DNA from: Megaustenia siamemsis
Lineage: Eukaryota; Mollusca; Gastropoda; Stylommatophora; Ariophantidae
Assembly (NCBI GenBank): GCA_032433765.1
Contig: JAVIAB010000051.1
Coordinates: forward strand, 150,123,243-150,187,242
DNA: 64,000 nt
Direction: 5' to 3'
In this document: positions 45,879 through 55,642 of the stretch, in pieces
Layout: every line of letters begins with the position of its first letter
How positions within the stretch are numbered: position 1 is the first letter of the stretch
The notes under the pieces: model-generated
The model's input: only the letters and a program-made list of their open reading frames with translations
Databases searched by the model: none
Told to the model about the DNA's origin: nothing
Made by a program: the position numbers and the translations under genes

Positions 45879-46129
45879 TTTGGGAGCCGCGATAACTCAG
45901 TGGTTAGTGAACTGGACTACAAAGGACAAGAGGAAGGGTTCGATCCCAACTGAAGGCTTCCACGTTCACACAGCCTTTAATGGGTACCGGATTTTTTTTT
46001 CTGGGAAAGTAAAGCGGCACGGGCGTAATACCGACCACATTAACCCAGAAATCATGTGCCGAAGGTCCGTAAAATTTATGGTTACTAACGCCTATACGCA
46101 ACTTGGCGTGACGGGTGCACTTTACTTAT
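45879..46129 (+). mobile_element. tRNA-derived SINE (family A)
   Basis: The head gggagccgcgataactcagt has A-box-like AACTCAGTGG and B-box GGTTCGATCCC (about 45938). The body matches the copy at 12255-12520. The 10-bp direct repeat attttcgctc flanks it at 45869-45878 and 46130-46139, as a target-site duplication inside the LINE. Confidence 0.85.
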
Positions 46130-46141
46130 ATTTTCGCTCGT

Positions 46142-47516
46142 AGTGATTACGACTATAGAATTATCTAAGAGATTACGACTATAGAATGATCTAAGAGATT
46201 ACGACTATAGAATGATCTAAGAGATTACGAATATAGAATGATCTAAGAGATTACGACTATAGAATGATCTAAGAGATTACGACTATAGAATGATCTAAGA
46301 GATTATGATTGTAAAATGATCTAAGAGATTACGAATGTAGAATGATCTAAGAGATTACAAATGTAGAATGATCTAAGAGATTACGAATGTAGAATGATCT
46401 AAGAGATTACGATTGTAAAATGATCTAAGAGATCACGACTGTAAAATGATCTAAAAGATTAGGAATGTAGAATGATCTAAGAGATTACAAATGTAGAATG
46501 ATCTAAGAAAATACGACTGTAGAATGATCTAAGAGATTACGAATGTAGAATGATCTAAGAGATTACGAATGTAGAATGATCTAAAAGATTATGATTGTAA
46601 AATAATCTAAGAGATTACGAATGTAGAATGATCTAAGAGATTACGAATGTAGAATGATATAAGAGATTACGACTATAGAATGATCTAAGAGATTACGAAT
46701 GTAGAATGATCTAAGAGATTACGAATGTAGAATGATCTAAGAGATTACGAATGTAGAATGATCTAAGAGATTAAGCCTGTAGAATGATCTAAGAGATTAC
46801 GAATGTAGAATGATCTAAGAGATTACGAATGTAGAATGATCTAAGAGATTACAAATGTAGAATGATCTAAGAGATTATGATTGTAAAATGATCTAAGAGA
46901 TTACGACTGTAAAATGATCTAAGAGATTACGAATGTAGAATGATCTAAGAGATTACGACTGTAGAATGATCTAAGAAAATACGACTGTAGAATGATCTAA
47001 GAGATTATGAATGTTGAATGATCTAAGAAATTATGCATGTAAAATGATCTAAGAGATTACGAATGTAGAATGATCTAAGAGATTACGAATGTAGAATGAT
47101 CTAAGAGATTACGAATGTAGAATGATCTAAGAGATTACGAATGTAGAATGATCTAAGAGATTACGAATGTAGAATGATCTAAGAGATTACGAATGTAGAA
47201 TGATCTAAGAGATTACGAATGTAGAATGATCGAAGAGATTACGACTGTAGAATGATCTAAGAAAATACGACTGTAGAATGATCTAAGAGATTACGAATGT
47301 AGAATGATCTAAGAGATTACGAATGTAGAATGATCTAAGAGATTACGAATGTAGAATGATCTAAGAGATTATGATTGTAAAATGATCTAAGAATTACGAA
47401 TGTAGAATGATCTAAGAAAATACGACTGTAGAATGATCTAAGAGATTACGAATGTAGAATGATCTAAGAGATTACGAATGTAGAATGATCTAAGAGATTA
47501 CGAATGTAGAATGTCA
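46142..47516. repeat. 26-bp minisatellite, about 52 copies
   Basis: The unit is gattacgaatgtagaatgat plus ctaaga. Variants (gactatag, gattgtaa, actgtaga) are interspersed. The first unit lines up with LINE family B sequence. Confidence 0.97.
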
Positions 47517-47559
47517 TAATGTTGTAGAAAATGCCTTCAAAAATTTAACAGAACAGTTA
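47517..47559. other. Short spacer
   Basis: Unique sequence between the minisatellite and the transposon. Confidence 0.4.
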
Positions 47560-47561
47560 TA

Positions 47562-49943
47562 GTCCGTTCAGATTCGTTTGCCGAGATGTTATGATTTATA
47601 ATTCAAAAAGTTCTTGATGATTTCACATGATTTTTGGCATACGGTGTTAAAATGTCCATGTCACGAGAACATATGTGTTACTCGATGTCTAGCTATAACG
47701 GTTTTCTTAAAGCGGCGAATTCCTTTGATCTTTGCCCATGTAACTATTATTTTGACCCTAATCAAAATGTTTTACAGTAATCTAGTGCAACGATGACCCA
47801 TAGGCGTGTCCATAAAATTTTACTTGGTGGCAAGTATACAAATTTTAAATTATATATAGAACTTTTGTTCGTAGAGTCAATTTGATATAGTTCCATGCTC
47901 TTGGTGTGAGTTTCCCAAATGTTGTCGCTGCCTTTCAAATACGTACATTTAGTTCCTCATCTAAGGAAAGTGTGGCTGTAATAGTGGATCCAAGATAGCT
48001 GAACTTCTGTACTGACTCAAGCAGGCTTCCATTCAAAGTAATGGTTGTTTTGCTTATAACATATTTTTGATTGCTTGGGTGGTCTTGAACAATAAACTGT
48101 TTAACAAATCAACTAGGAAATTTTGCAAATCAAACTATTTATCTGTAGACTTAATCAGAGTAATGATCATTCAGAATCAGACGAGTCAAATAGGTCGATT
48201 ACTGCTTTCGGCTGAACAAACAACAAACCATCCTTTTCCAATATTCCTCTTCTTGTCGTAAAACATGATCCTCACATTTTACCCAGTAGTCTTTATTTAT
48301 ATTTGATAGAGCCTGATTTGTAAGTGTCTCAACATCGCATAATTTGAAAGTTTTATTTGTATATGCAACGTGTCCTTTAACTTTTGCCCAAACTAGTTCT
48401 ATAGGATTTAAGTGTGCATGATATGGAGGTAGTCTCAAACATCTATGGCCATGTTCTTGAATTAACTTGTCTATTTTAAATATCTTTGTACGTTGTGTCT
48501 GTTTTACAAGGCTAAGCAATTCGTGTTTCAAGTAGCTGTCGTTAACTTGTATGTGTTCTTTTATGAGCCACGTTTTGATTGCATCTTTTGTACTTGATGA
48601 TGTTGGGATTCTATCTTCTACGTTAACTACGTTATGGTATGAAGCATTGTCCATTATCAGACAAGAAGGTCGATCTAATATTGGAAGGATACTTTTCTCG
48701 ATCCAGTCTTTAAATATGTGCCCATTCATTTCGGAGTGGTAGTCTCTATTGTCTATGGATTTTGAAATGAAAACGAGATGAGCATTCTGCAACAACCCAT
48801 TATGTCTGCTACCTGCATGTGCAACTATCAAACGTTGCCCTTTACTGCTTGGTACTGATCTTTTAATACTTCCATCTGCTAACTGCCATTGCTTTTCATT
48901 TGTATGATGAGCGTTGATCCAAGTTTCATCTAAATAAACAATATCATAATCATTTTCGCGCATTTCCTTCACTTCACGTAAATACTTGCTTCTAAGAGCT
49001 ACTAGATGTGGCTTCTCACAAATAATGTTTTTTCCACCAGCATACTTTCTAAAGGTGAAGCCTGCACTTCTTAATATTTTCCATAATGAAGTTTTTGATA
49101 TTTCAATGTCGTTGTTAGTTTTCAGCCAAAGCTTCAACTTTCTAAGTGTCACTTCTTCGTTTATATCAAACATTCGACAGATTTCTCTTTTTACTAGGTC
49201 CTTATCAAAACTGTCTAACGTTTCTTTCCTTCCTTGCTTTCTTGCATTTGTTGGCAATAAATATCCGCTTCCTTTAACTATTCGATCAAATGAACGTTTA
49301 CACAAACCTAAAATATGCATTGTTCTCTTCTCAGGTTTGATAAAGAACAATAAAGATGTCCCTTTTTACGCTCTCTGCAGAAGTATTGATAAATCTTTAT
49401 AGCAATGTTATGCTCAGTAAAATATTTTGCCTTTATATTCATTCTCACATAGACTTGCAGAAGATAATATGGATAGTGCCGCCTCCTTTCTGTAAATATT
49501 GAGATTTGTCTCTGAATTATGACTCGAACTCGAGTCTACGGCCGTGATTTTGACGTCACATAATTTCCGGTTTCGGCTAAAATGTCATTTTGTGCTAAAC
49601 GGGAAATTTCATATGTAACATTTCTTTATAAAAATTTATAGTGGAAACATAACTATTTTAGGACGGTGCGCATTCAGCCGTGAAGGTCATGCCTATATGT
49701 TAAAGAATCAGCTGTGAGATGTAAGCATCTACATAATCCCGCCGGTGTTTATAATATCGATTAACTTTTTTTAAAATATAGGTTAAATAATGCATCTTTG
49801 AAACTGGATCACATTTCTTTGATAAAAAAATATTTTTATAGCGACATTAGTATTCTAAACCTAACTTCAAAAGATCAATGCAAATGAACAATAAGTTTTT
49901 GAAAAAAATAAATTAATGTCTAGGCAAACGAATCTGAACGGAC
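47562..49943 (-). mobile_element. Tc1/mariner-group transposon, copy 1 (complete ends)
   Basis: Perfect 21-bp terminal inverted repeats (beginning gtccgttcagattcg) are flanked by TA at 47560-47561 and 49944-49945, the target preference of the IS630-Tc1-mariner group. Length is 2382 bp. It encodes one minus-strand transposase (separate entry). It lies in intron 2 of the minus-strand gene. Copy 2 is at 55643-58027 and is almost identical, so activity was recent. Confidence 0.92.
48167..49442 (-). pseudogene. Transposase of copy 1, two frameshifts
   Basis: The catalytic triad of a DDE transposase is visible: YLDETW, LIMDNASYH and NPIELVW, with about 83 residues between the second Asp and the Glu. 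That spacing is far longer than the 34-39 of ordinary Tc1 and mariner families and agrees with the DD82E type I recall as Sailor. The N-terminal part (SFDRIVKGSGYL, VTLRKLKLWLK, ISKTSLWKIL) looks like paired helix-turn-helix DNA-binding domains. Compared with copy 2, single-base losses near 49333 and 48233 shift both ends. The intact form would be about 425 aa and end in DLFDSSDSE. The transposase cuts and reinserts the element. Confidence 0.88.
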
Positions 49944-49945
49944 TA

Positions 49946-50159
49946 TAGGAAAACACCCACAAACATTACAAACTTGTGAAAAGACACATCATAAGAATGT
50001 CAAGCAGGGGGTAGTAACATTGATGATAGGGCCAACTAAACGGAGATAAATTGAGTCGAACCAGGTAGCGAGATATGTTGTTGTCATCTATAAATGTTCA
50101 TGACTGTCGACCAGTAGCTTAGACCTAAAAGTTGCAATAGAAATTTGATTGTATCACCG
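49946..50159. other. No gene seen
   Basis: Unique sequence in intron 2. Confidence 0.4.
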
Positions 50160-50430
50160 TCTCCTTCTTCTTCTACCTTTCAGCTCCATGTGGAGCATAG
50201 GTCTTCAACAAACACTTTCCAAGCCGTTCTGTAACTGCCATTCTTTTAAGTTCATTCCATGTCTTCCCCATCATCTTCATCCCTGCTTCCATCTGTCTTC
50301 TCCAAGAATATTTTGGTCTTCCTCTCTGTCTTTTTCCTTGGGATTCCAGAAAGGGGCATGTTGTGTAATACTCACAGTTGGTTTCCGTAGTGTGTGTCCT
50401 ATCCAGCGCCATCGTCTTCGATGAAACTGA
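50160..50430 (-). mobile_element. LINE family D tail
   Basis: The minus frame reads MALDRTHTTETNCEYYTTCP, GKRQRGRPKYSWRRQ, MMGKTWNELKRMAVTERLGK and ends in gaagaagaagg. Confidence 0.8.
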
Positions 50431-50689
50431 GAATACATGGCGGAAAAAAAGAAAACGATAACATTTCTAGGGGCACTGTAAATCCATAGTCAACTATGAC
50501 TGACGGAAGCTCCTACTACTACAAAATGTATTGTAGTATGGATAAATGAACATAACATTGTGTTAAGCATCTAAACTAATAGGAACACAGGACAATATAT
50601 GGCATCTCTGCCACAATTTTCGTCAGAAACAGAATAACAAATCGAACGCAGTGAGAATGAGACATCATCTTCTTTTCTCTTTCACTGAT
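50431..50689. other. No gene seen
   Basis: Unique sequence in intron 2. Confidence 0.4.
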
Positions 50690-50885
50690 ACCTAAAAGGT
50701 GTCGTGGTTTATATCATTTGTCGTTCTTGTGCTGCTCGAATTGTCTGAATTAGTGATTTTCCTTTGTTGTTACATGTCTCTGTCACTGCATCTATCCATC
50801 TTCTTCTGGGTCTTCCTTTTGGTCTTTTTCCATGCATTCTCGAGAAGAACGCCCTTGATGGTGATTGGTGAGGATTCATACTTAC
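50690..50885 (-). mobile_element. LINE tail, another family
   Basis: The minus strand reads ARMHGKRPKGRPRRRWIDAV then TETCNNKGKSL, the C-terminal basic GKRP-GRPR motif of LINE ORF2 proteins. Only the last part is present. Confidence 0.65.
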
Positions 50886-51075
50886 ATAGAATGAGACATA
50901 CTTAGCTCAAAACATGGCGATGTGAACACTATCTCAACCATTTGTTATCATTTGTTTTCTGTTCTCGTCACTATTTTATTTGCTAGCGACTTCTCCTAAC
51001 CACATCCACACTCCTTTCTTCCTCCTTTTCTAACAATCAAATCTTGAAAATGTGCAACGAAAACCTTCAACAAAC
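50886..51075. other. No gene seen
   Basis: Unique sequence in intron 2. Confidence 0.35.
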
Positions 51076-51079
51076 ATCA

Positions 51080-51665
51080 TCACCATTGAGTGCCATCTCC
51101 GCATCGAAGGTTGACTGCCATGGAGCGTCATTACGCTCTATCTCTTGGTTTGAGTGTGCAGGTTATCACTGACTTGTCCATCTTTTGATATTACTCGGCC
51201 ATGTTAGTCTTGGTTTGCATGTTAGTTTCTGTTGCTTTGATCGTGCAGGTTGTCATAGACTGCTTTATCCATCTTTTGATGTTACTCGCCCATGTTAATC
51301 CTGGTCTGTCTTTGTCTCTTTTTCGTTGTATTGTCCCTTCCAAGATTACTTTTAGCACCCTGCAGTGTCTTTTAACATAGCAGCCTTTTCTTTTCATGTT
51401 TAGTTATGTTAAAACTTCATCGTTTGTTTTCTTTTCTTTCCATCAAATTCTTCCTATTCTTCTATAAATCCACATTTCAAAGGCTTCAATTCTCTGTTCT
51501 GTTTTCCTGCCTAATGTCCATGTTCCTGCAACATACTGGAATGTCGAGAAGATATAACATTTTGCTATTCTTAGTTTTAGCTCTGGTGTTATTTGCCTTG
51601 ATGTTGATATATTTTTCATGCCCTTCAAATTGCTTTTTGTTATTCCTATTCAACGCATATACCTC
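51080..51665 (-). mobile_element. LINE family C tail with internal duplication
   Basis: The minus strand encodes ITPELKLRIAKCYIFSTFQY, IEAFEMWIYRRIGRI and GLTWASNIKRWIKQSMTTCT. About 85 bp (gtgcaggtt...catgttagtc) appear twice, at about 51159-51213 and 51243-51299, a tandem duplication of the tail. Confidence 0.8.
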
Positions 51666-51816
51666 TTGATAAAGTCAAGATACTGAAAGATAATAACAAA
51701 ATATTGATGCTTTTACATCAACATTTCAATCTAACAGTGACAACACTTATGTAATTTCGTCATTCCCTTATTGTATGTTATGTTAGTCTCAGTCATTGTT
51801 AACATTAGAAAAAAGG
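51666..51816. other. No gene seen
   Basis: AT-rich spacer. Confidence 0.35.
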
Positions 51817-52085
51817 GGACATCGGTGGCTGAGTGGCTGGTTCGCTCCCTAATAAAAAGAGTCTAGTTTCAATTCCCTGAAGCGGCTGATTTTTATCGGA
51901 CTAGAAAAGGCCCTGGATGCAGTTTACCCAGCATCTGAAAATGGGTTCTGTATTTTTTCGGCAATTAAAGGCGGCATGGCGTTATACTGACGGTATCACC
52001 TAAAATTGTGTGGTAGTCATTGAAAAAAAAAACGTTGTCACTAAACGCTTATGTTTCCAAGCGCATAACAAGGCTTGAGGAGTCT
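51817..52085 (+). mobile_element. tRNA-derived SINE, diverged family A relative
   Basis: The head reads atcggtggctgagtggctgg with B-box-like AGTTTCAATTCCC. The body ggcggcatggcgttatactg matches the central part of the other family A SINEs. Confidence 0.7.
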
Positions 52086-52147
52086 TTCTACTTTTGAAAA
52101 TTAGAAGGAAACCATAACGAGGCTGTATCAAGGTTATTGTGGCCTAC

Positions 52148-52667
52148 CTGCATAAAGACATCGAGGAGGTTGCGGCATCTTTTCTCGTTACCATAGCAAC
52201 AGTGTTAGAGGTCGGCTCTTGGGTCAAGGACTTGGAATCGAATTTGCAAGGAAACATGTGTACCAAAGTGCTGAACTCAGCAGCATCAGTGCTGGAGAAC
52301 ACGTTCCTGCTGTCGGCAGAGTGCTGCGCTGCTGCGCAGACCTGTTCAGGTTTCTTGAACACATGCGGTGTTTGTAATTGCGCATGCGAGGTACTTTGAA
52401 CATATTGTTTTGCCGTGGTTGTGCAATGTTCGTATGTCTTGATATTGTCACGGACACATTTCTTGGTTTCAGCATCCGAGTTTGGCAAGACTTCTTTCTG
52501 CTGACAGCACTGGGAGTCGAAGAATAATTGGTCGGAAACGATTTCTCCGCTGACATCTTTAGCAGCATCCTTGATGGTTCGAACCTGGTGGATGTTATCT
52601 TGGTCTCTGCAGCCTCCTCTTAGAATAAGCTGCAGCTTTTTAACAGCTTTCTCTGTGAGATTATTTG
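52148..52667 (-). CDS. Exon 2 of the coiled-coil/polyQ gene
   Basis: The acceptor gttaccatttcag precedes CAAATAATC, and the donor is TGCAG|GTAGGC on the minus strand. The 520 bp are phase 1 in and phase 2 out, fitting exons 1 and 3. It encodes residues 19-191: NNLTEKAVKKLQLILRGGCR, RTIKDAAKDVSGEIVSDQLF, then a polar region. Eight cysteines and an NLT sequon right after the hydrophobic N-terminus would suit a luminal position, but the later coiled coils and polyQ would suit the cytosol, so topology is open. I do not recognise a domain. Confidence 0.72.
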
Positions 52668-52730
52668 CTGAAATGGTAACTTAATACTATTATTAAATTC
52701 AAATTTTAACATAAAAATGGCGCATTATTA

Positions 52731-53195
52731 AACGTCATATTCTTAATACAAATGTCGCAGAAATAAACTTTGTAGTTTTTAATATAAATATCGCAGAAAT
52801 AGAAATCACATTTTTGGTATAAATGTCGCAGAAATAGAAATCATATTTTTAATATAAATGTCGAGGAAATAAACGTCATATTTTTAATATAAATATCGCA
52901 GAAATAGAAATCATATTTTTAATATAAATATCGCAGAAATAGAAATCGTATTTTTAATATAAATATCGCAGAAATAGAAATCATATTTTTAATATAAATG
53001 TTGCACGAAATAGAAATCATATTTTAATATAAATATCGCAGAAATAGAAATCATATTTTTAATATAAATGTCGCAGAAATAGAAATCATTTTCTAAATAT
53101 AAATGTTGCACGAAATAGAAATCATATTTTTAATATAAATGTCTTAGAAACAAACGTCATATTTTTAAAATTACAAATGTCGCAGAAATAACCAT
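52731..53195. repeat. 35-bp minisatellite, about twelve copies
   Basis: The unit is aaatcatatttttaatataa plus atgtcgcagaaatag, with an atgttgcacg variant. It lies in intron 1. Confidence 0.95.
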
Positions 53196-53419
53196 TAACT
53201 TTTTCTTGCGAATGAAAACGTCAATTACTCATCGACGGGAAAAAAAAAAATACCACTACCTCCGAAGACAGAGCTATCAGCCTGTTCGGCGGGGGACCCT
53301 GTGCACACGGCTGCCAGGGGAATAACGCACACCATTCAGTCGCTAGTTTCTAAGGACTTCGCCAAAAGCGGAAGCTGGTGAACACATACAAAAATTAAAA
53401 AAAACCGAAAGATAATAAA

Positions 53420-53615
53420 ACATACCAGAAAAGTAGTATGGATAATGTAGAAACAAATAACAGAAAAATAGAATGAATAATGTAGAAACAATTTAAATAA
53501 CAGAAAAGTAGTATGGATAATGTACAAAGAAATAACAGAAAAGTAATATAGATAAAGCAGAAACAACTTGAATAACAGAAAAGTAGCATGGACAATGTAG
53601 AAACAACTTTCACCT
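53420..53615. repeat. About 36-bp minisatellite, five copies
   Basis: The unit is aataacagaaaagtagtatg plus gataatgtagaaac, imperfect. It lies in intron 1. Confidence 0.85.
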
Positions 53616-53790
53616 TTTTCAGGGGAGAAAAAATTGACCAAGTACTTTAGAACTAGCTTATATCTGATTATCATTATATCTGGTTTAATATCTATAGTTG
53701 TATGTTGCCTTAAAATCTAGACACCAGTGGTAATATTCTACATTCGTCCACATCATATCTGTCCACATAAAATATCAACTAAGAGCTTAC

Positions 53791-53845
53791 CTTCCAGAGC
53801 TGTGATTAGAAGCATGAGCAGTATCCCCACCAGAAACAGATGCAT
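53791..53845 (-). CDS. First coding exon of the coiled-coil/polyQ gene: hydrophobic N-terminus
   Basis: An acceptor catattttag precedes GAGGTCTTGATG, and the donor is GAAG|GTAAGC, a near-ideal match. From the ATG at 53845 the frame encodes MHLFLVGILLMLLITALE, a classic signal-peptide or signal-anchor profile, and leaves one base (phase 1) as exon 2 requires. Because a splice acceptor lies just upstream, there is a 5' UTR exon, or coding may extend further upstream and make this an internal membrane segment. Confidence 0.65.
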
Positions 53846-53859
53846 CAAGACCTCCTAAA

Positions 53860-54454
53860 ATATGGGAAATGAAAATAATTGAACTTTTTAAGTACGGAAG
53901 GTTTGATCAATTAAACGGGAAAGATCTCAGAGACACAATTTTTCATGTTTTTAAATAATAATCTACATATTTATTTATCTATCACTAAACATATTATATA
54001 TGAGTTTTTAGATAATTAAACAAGGAACTAGATTTCACCAATACCAAGATGATACAAGACGTATAAAAATATGGTTTGATGACAGTTTACACTAATCAAA
54101 TTGAGAGTGACGCATTGTGCGGATAAACGTACATGACCGAAATCGGCATGACGCATGGTGCGTCGAAGCGTACATTAATGGTTAACTTTCGTAGCTTCAT
54201 TTGTTGAGCACAGAGTTGTTGTACTTAGATGATAGCTGGATTGTTACATCTTTATACGTTGAGAATTCTCGTGGAGTGGTCACAAGGTGACTGTCTGTAA
54301 TTAATTTGGAAAATGGCGTATCTACTATCATCATTACTCAGAGATACTCACAGTTTACAATTAGAACATAGCAACACCTGGCAGATAAGCGCATTTTCCC
54401 ATTCGTTCTATACAAGTTTGTTGTCTTTGTTAGGAACATCTTCACTGTATAACA
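53860..54454. other. Upstream region of the minus-strand gene
   Basis: AT-rich unique sequence; a gtgcg(g/t)...cgtacat motif occurs twice near 54115-54175. No promoter element can be asserted. Confidence 0.35.
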
Positions 54455-54870
54455 GACGAATCTATAGGTGCTCTGATATCTTCCTTGAGAAGATCTGAGG
54501 AGATTTCTGGCCCACGTGCACGAACTCCGTAGCACGGCCTGGGATCCACGGTGTGGGTAGATTTCAGCTGACAATTTTGCCCGGGCAGCAACCATATTTA
54601 TGACCCACCTTTTTTGATTGTAATTGCCAAAGGTTCTTTAACGTGCGCGAGTGCACAAAGAACCTCCTGTTTGTTGCCGTTATCCGAGAGGGCTAGATAT
54701 CGAATCTCACCACCTAAGAGATCATGGGAGGGTAACGCCATAAAGAGACCACGAATTAACTATTCATATTTGTGAAAAATCAACACTGCTTCTGATTGGC
54801 TTTGAACCTGAGTCCTTCCTGTCGGGAGGCTGACGTCAAACCTCTAGACTACCCAGTTCTCTTTACCCCC
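54455..54870 (-). mobile_element. tRNA-derived SINE (third type) with internal stem-loop
   Basis: The minus-strand head at about 54865-54795 has A-box-like TAGTCTAGAGG and B-box GGTTCAAAGCC. The body holds an inverted repeat, GGTTCTTT (54632-54639) and AAAGAACC (54657-54664). Confidence 0.65.
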
Positions 54871-55245
54871 ACCCCTATTAAAATAAATTATTTCAGTATC
54901 TTTGTCTAACATGGCCCTTTTCTAAGTAAGAAGTGGGATCAGATGTGTAATAAATGCAATGAATACCACAAGAGAGGACATACACTGAAAAAAAGATAAA
55001 TAATTGTTGCAATTTAAAAAAAAAGTTAGTTGTAAATTGTATTGGCTATTTCAGAAAAATGTAATCTTACCAAAAGTCTTACCAAAAGTCTTACCAACTG
55101 AGTGCCTAAATCAAACGACGATCTGACTCGAGATCGAAGTCTAAGCGTGGAGTAGAGAGACACTCAATTTATTTTGCGCCACTGATGAACAAAATAATTT
55201 GGGATATATCGGCCTTGGGTAGTAACATTTTGCTGCCCCGTAACG
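54871..55245. other. No gene seen
   Basis: AT-rich; accaaaagtctt is repeated in tandem near 55068-55092. Confidence 0.4.
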
Positions 55246-55249
55246 CTAC

Positions 55250-55625
55250 AAGGTATTGTATAAAGAAGGTCAAGGTCAAATACACGATTTGAATCAGTGT
55301 CTTAGTATGCGAGTTTCCACCCATATGTGCTCGGCCGCCTATCCAGAAGTGTTCGGAAATTTCTTCATAGCGTCGCCTCAAGCATCGAAACTCACGATGG
55401 GAGGCGGAATTCCTCACCTTCCCAGAGTAATACCCTGGTACCAATTTCTGCCAGTGGCTGGGTCGACTGCGGGGGTATTTTTTTTCCATCCACGAGTACA
55501 ATTCATATTGCTACCAGCAGGTATCAAACACGGGTTGTCCGAACGTCGGGAGCCTGGTCGTGGTTTTCCCCAACTAGGCTACCGATTCTCCCAAGGTATT
55601 GCGTATGGACAGGTAAGAAAAGGTA
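55250..55625 (-). mobile_element. tRNA-derived SINE (family B), second copy
   Basis: It matches 14275-14595 over most of its length (gtgctcggccgcctatccag near 55327, cgggttgtccgaacgtcgg near 55533). It ends just left of the transposon copy 2. Confidence 0.75.
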
Positions 55626-55642
55626 AGCCCAGAGGTACTATA

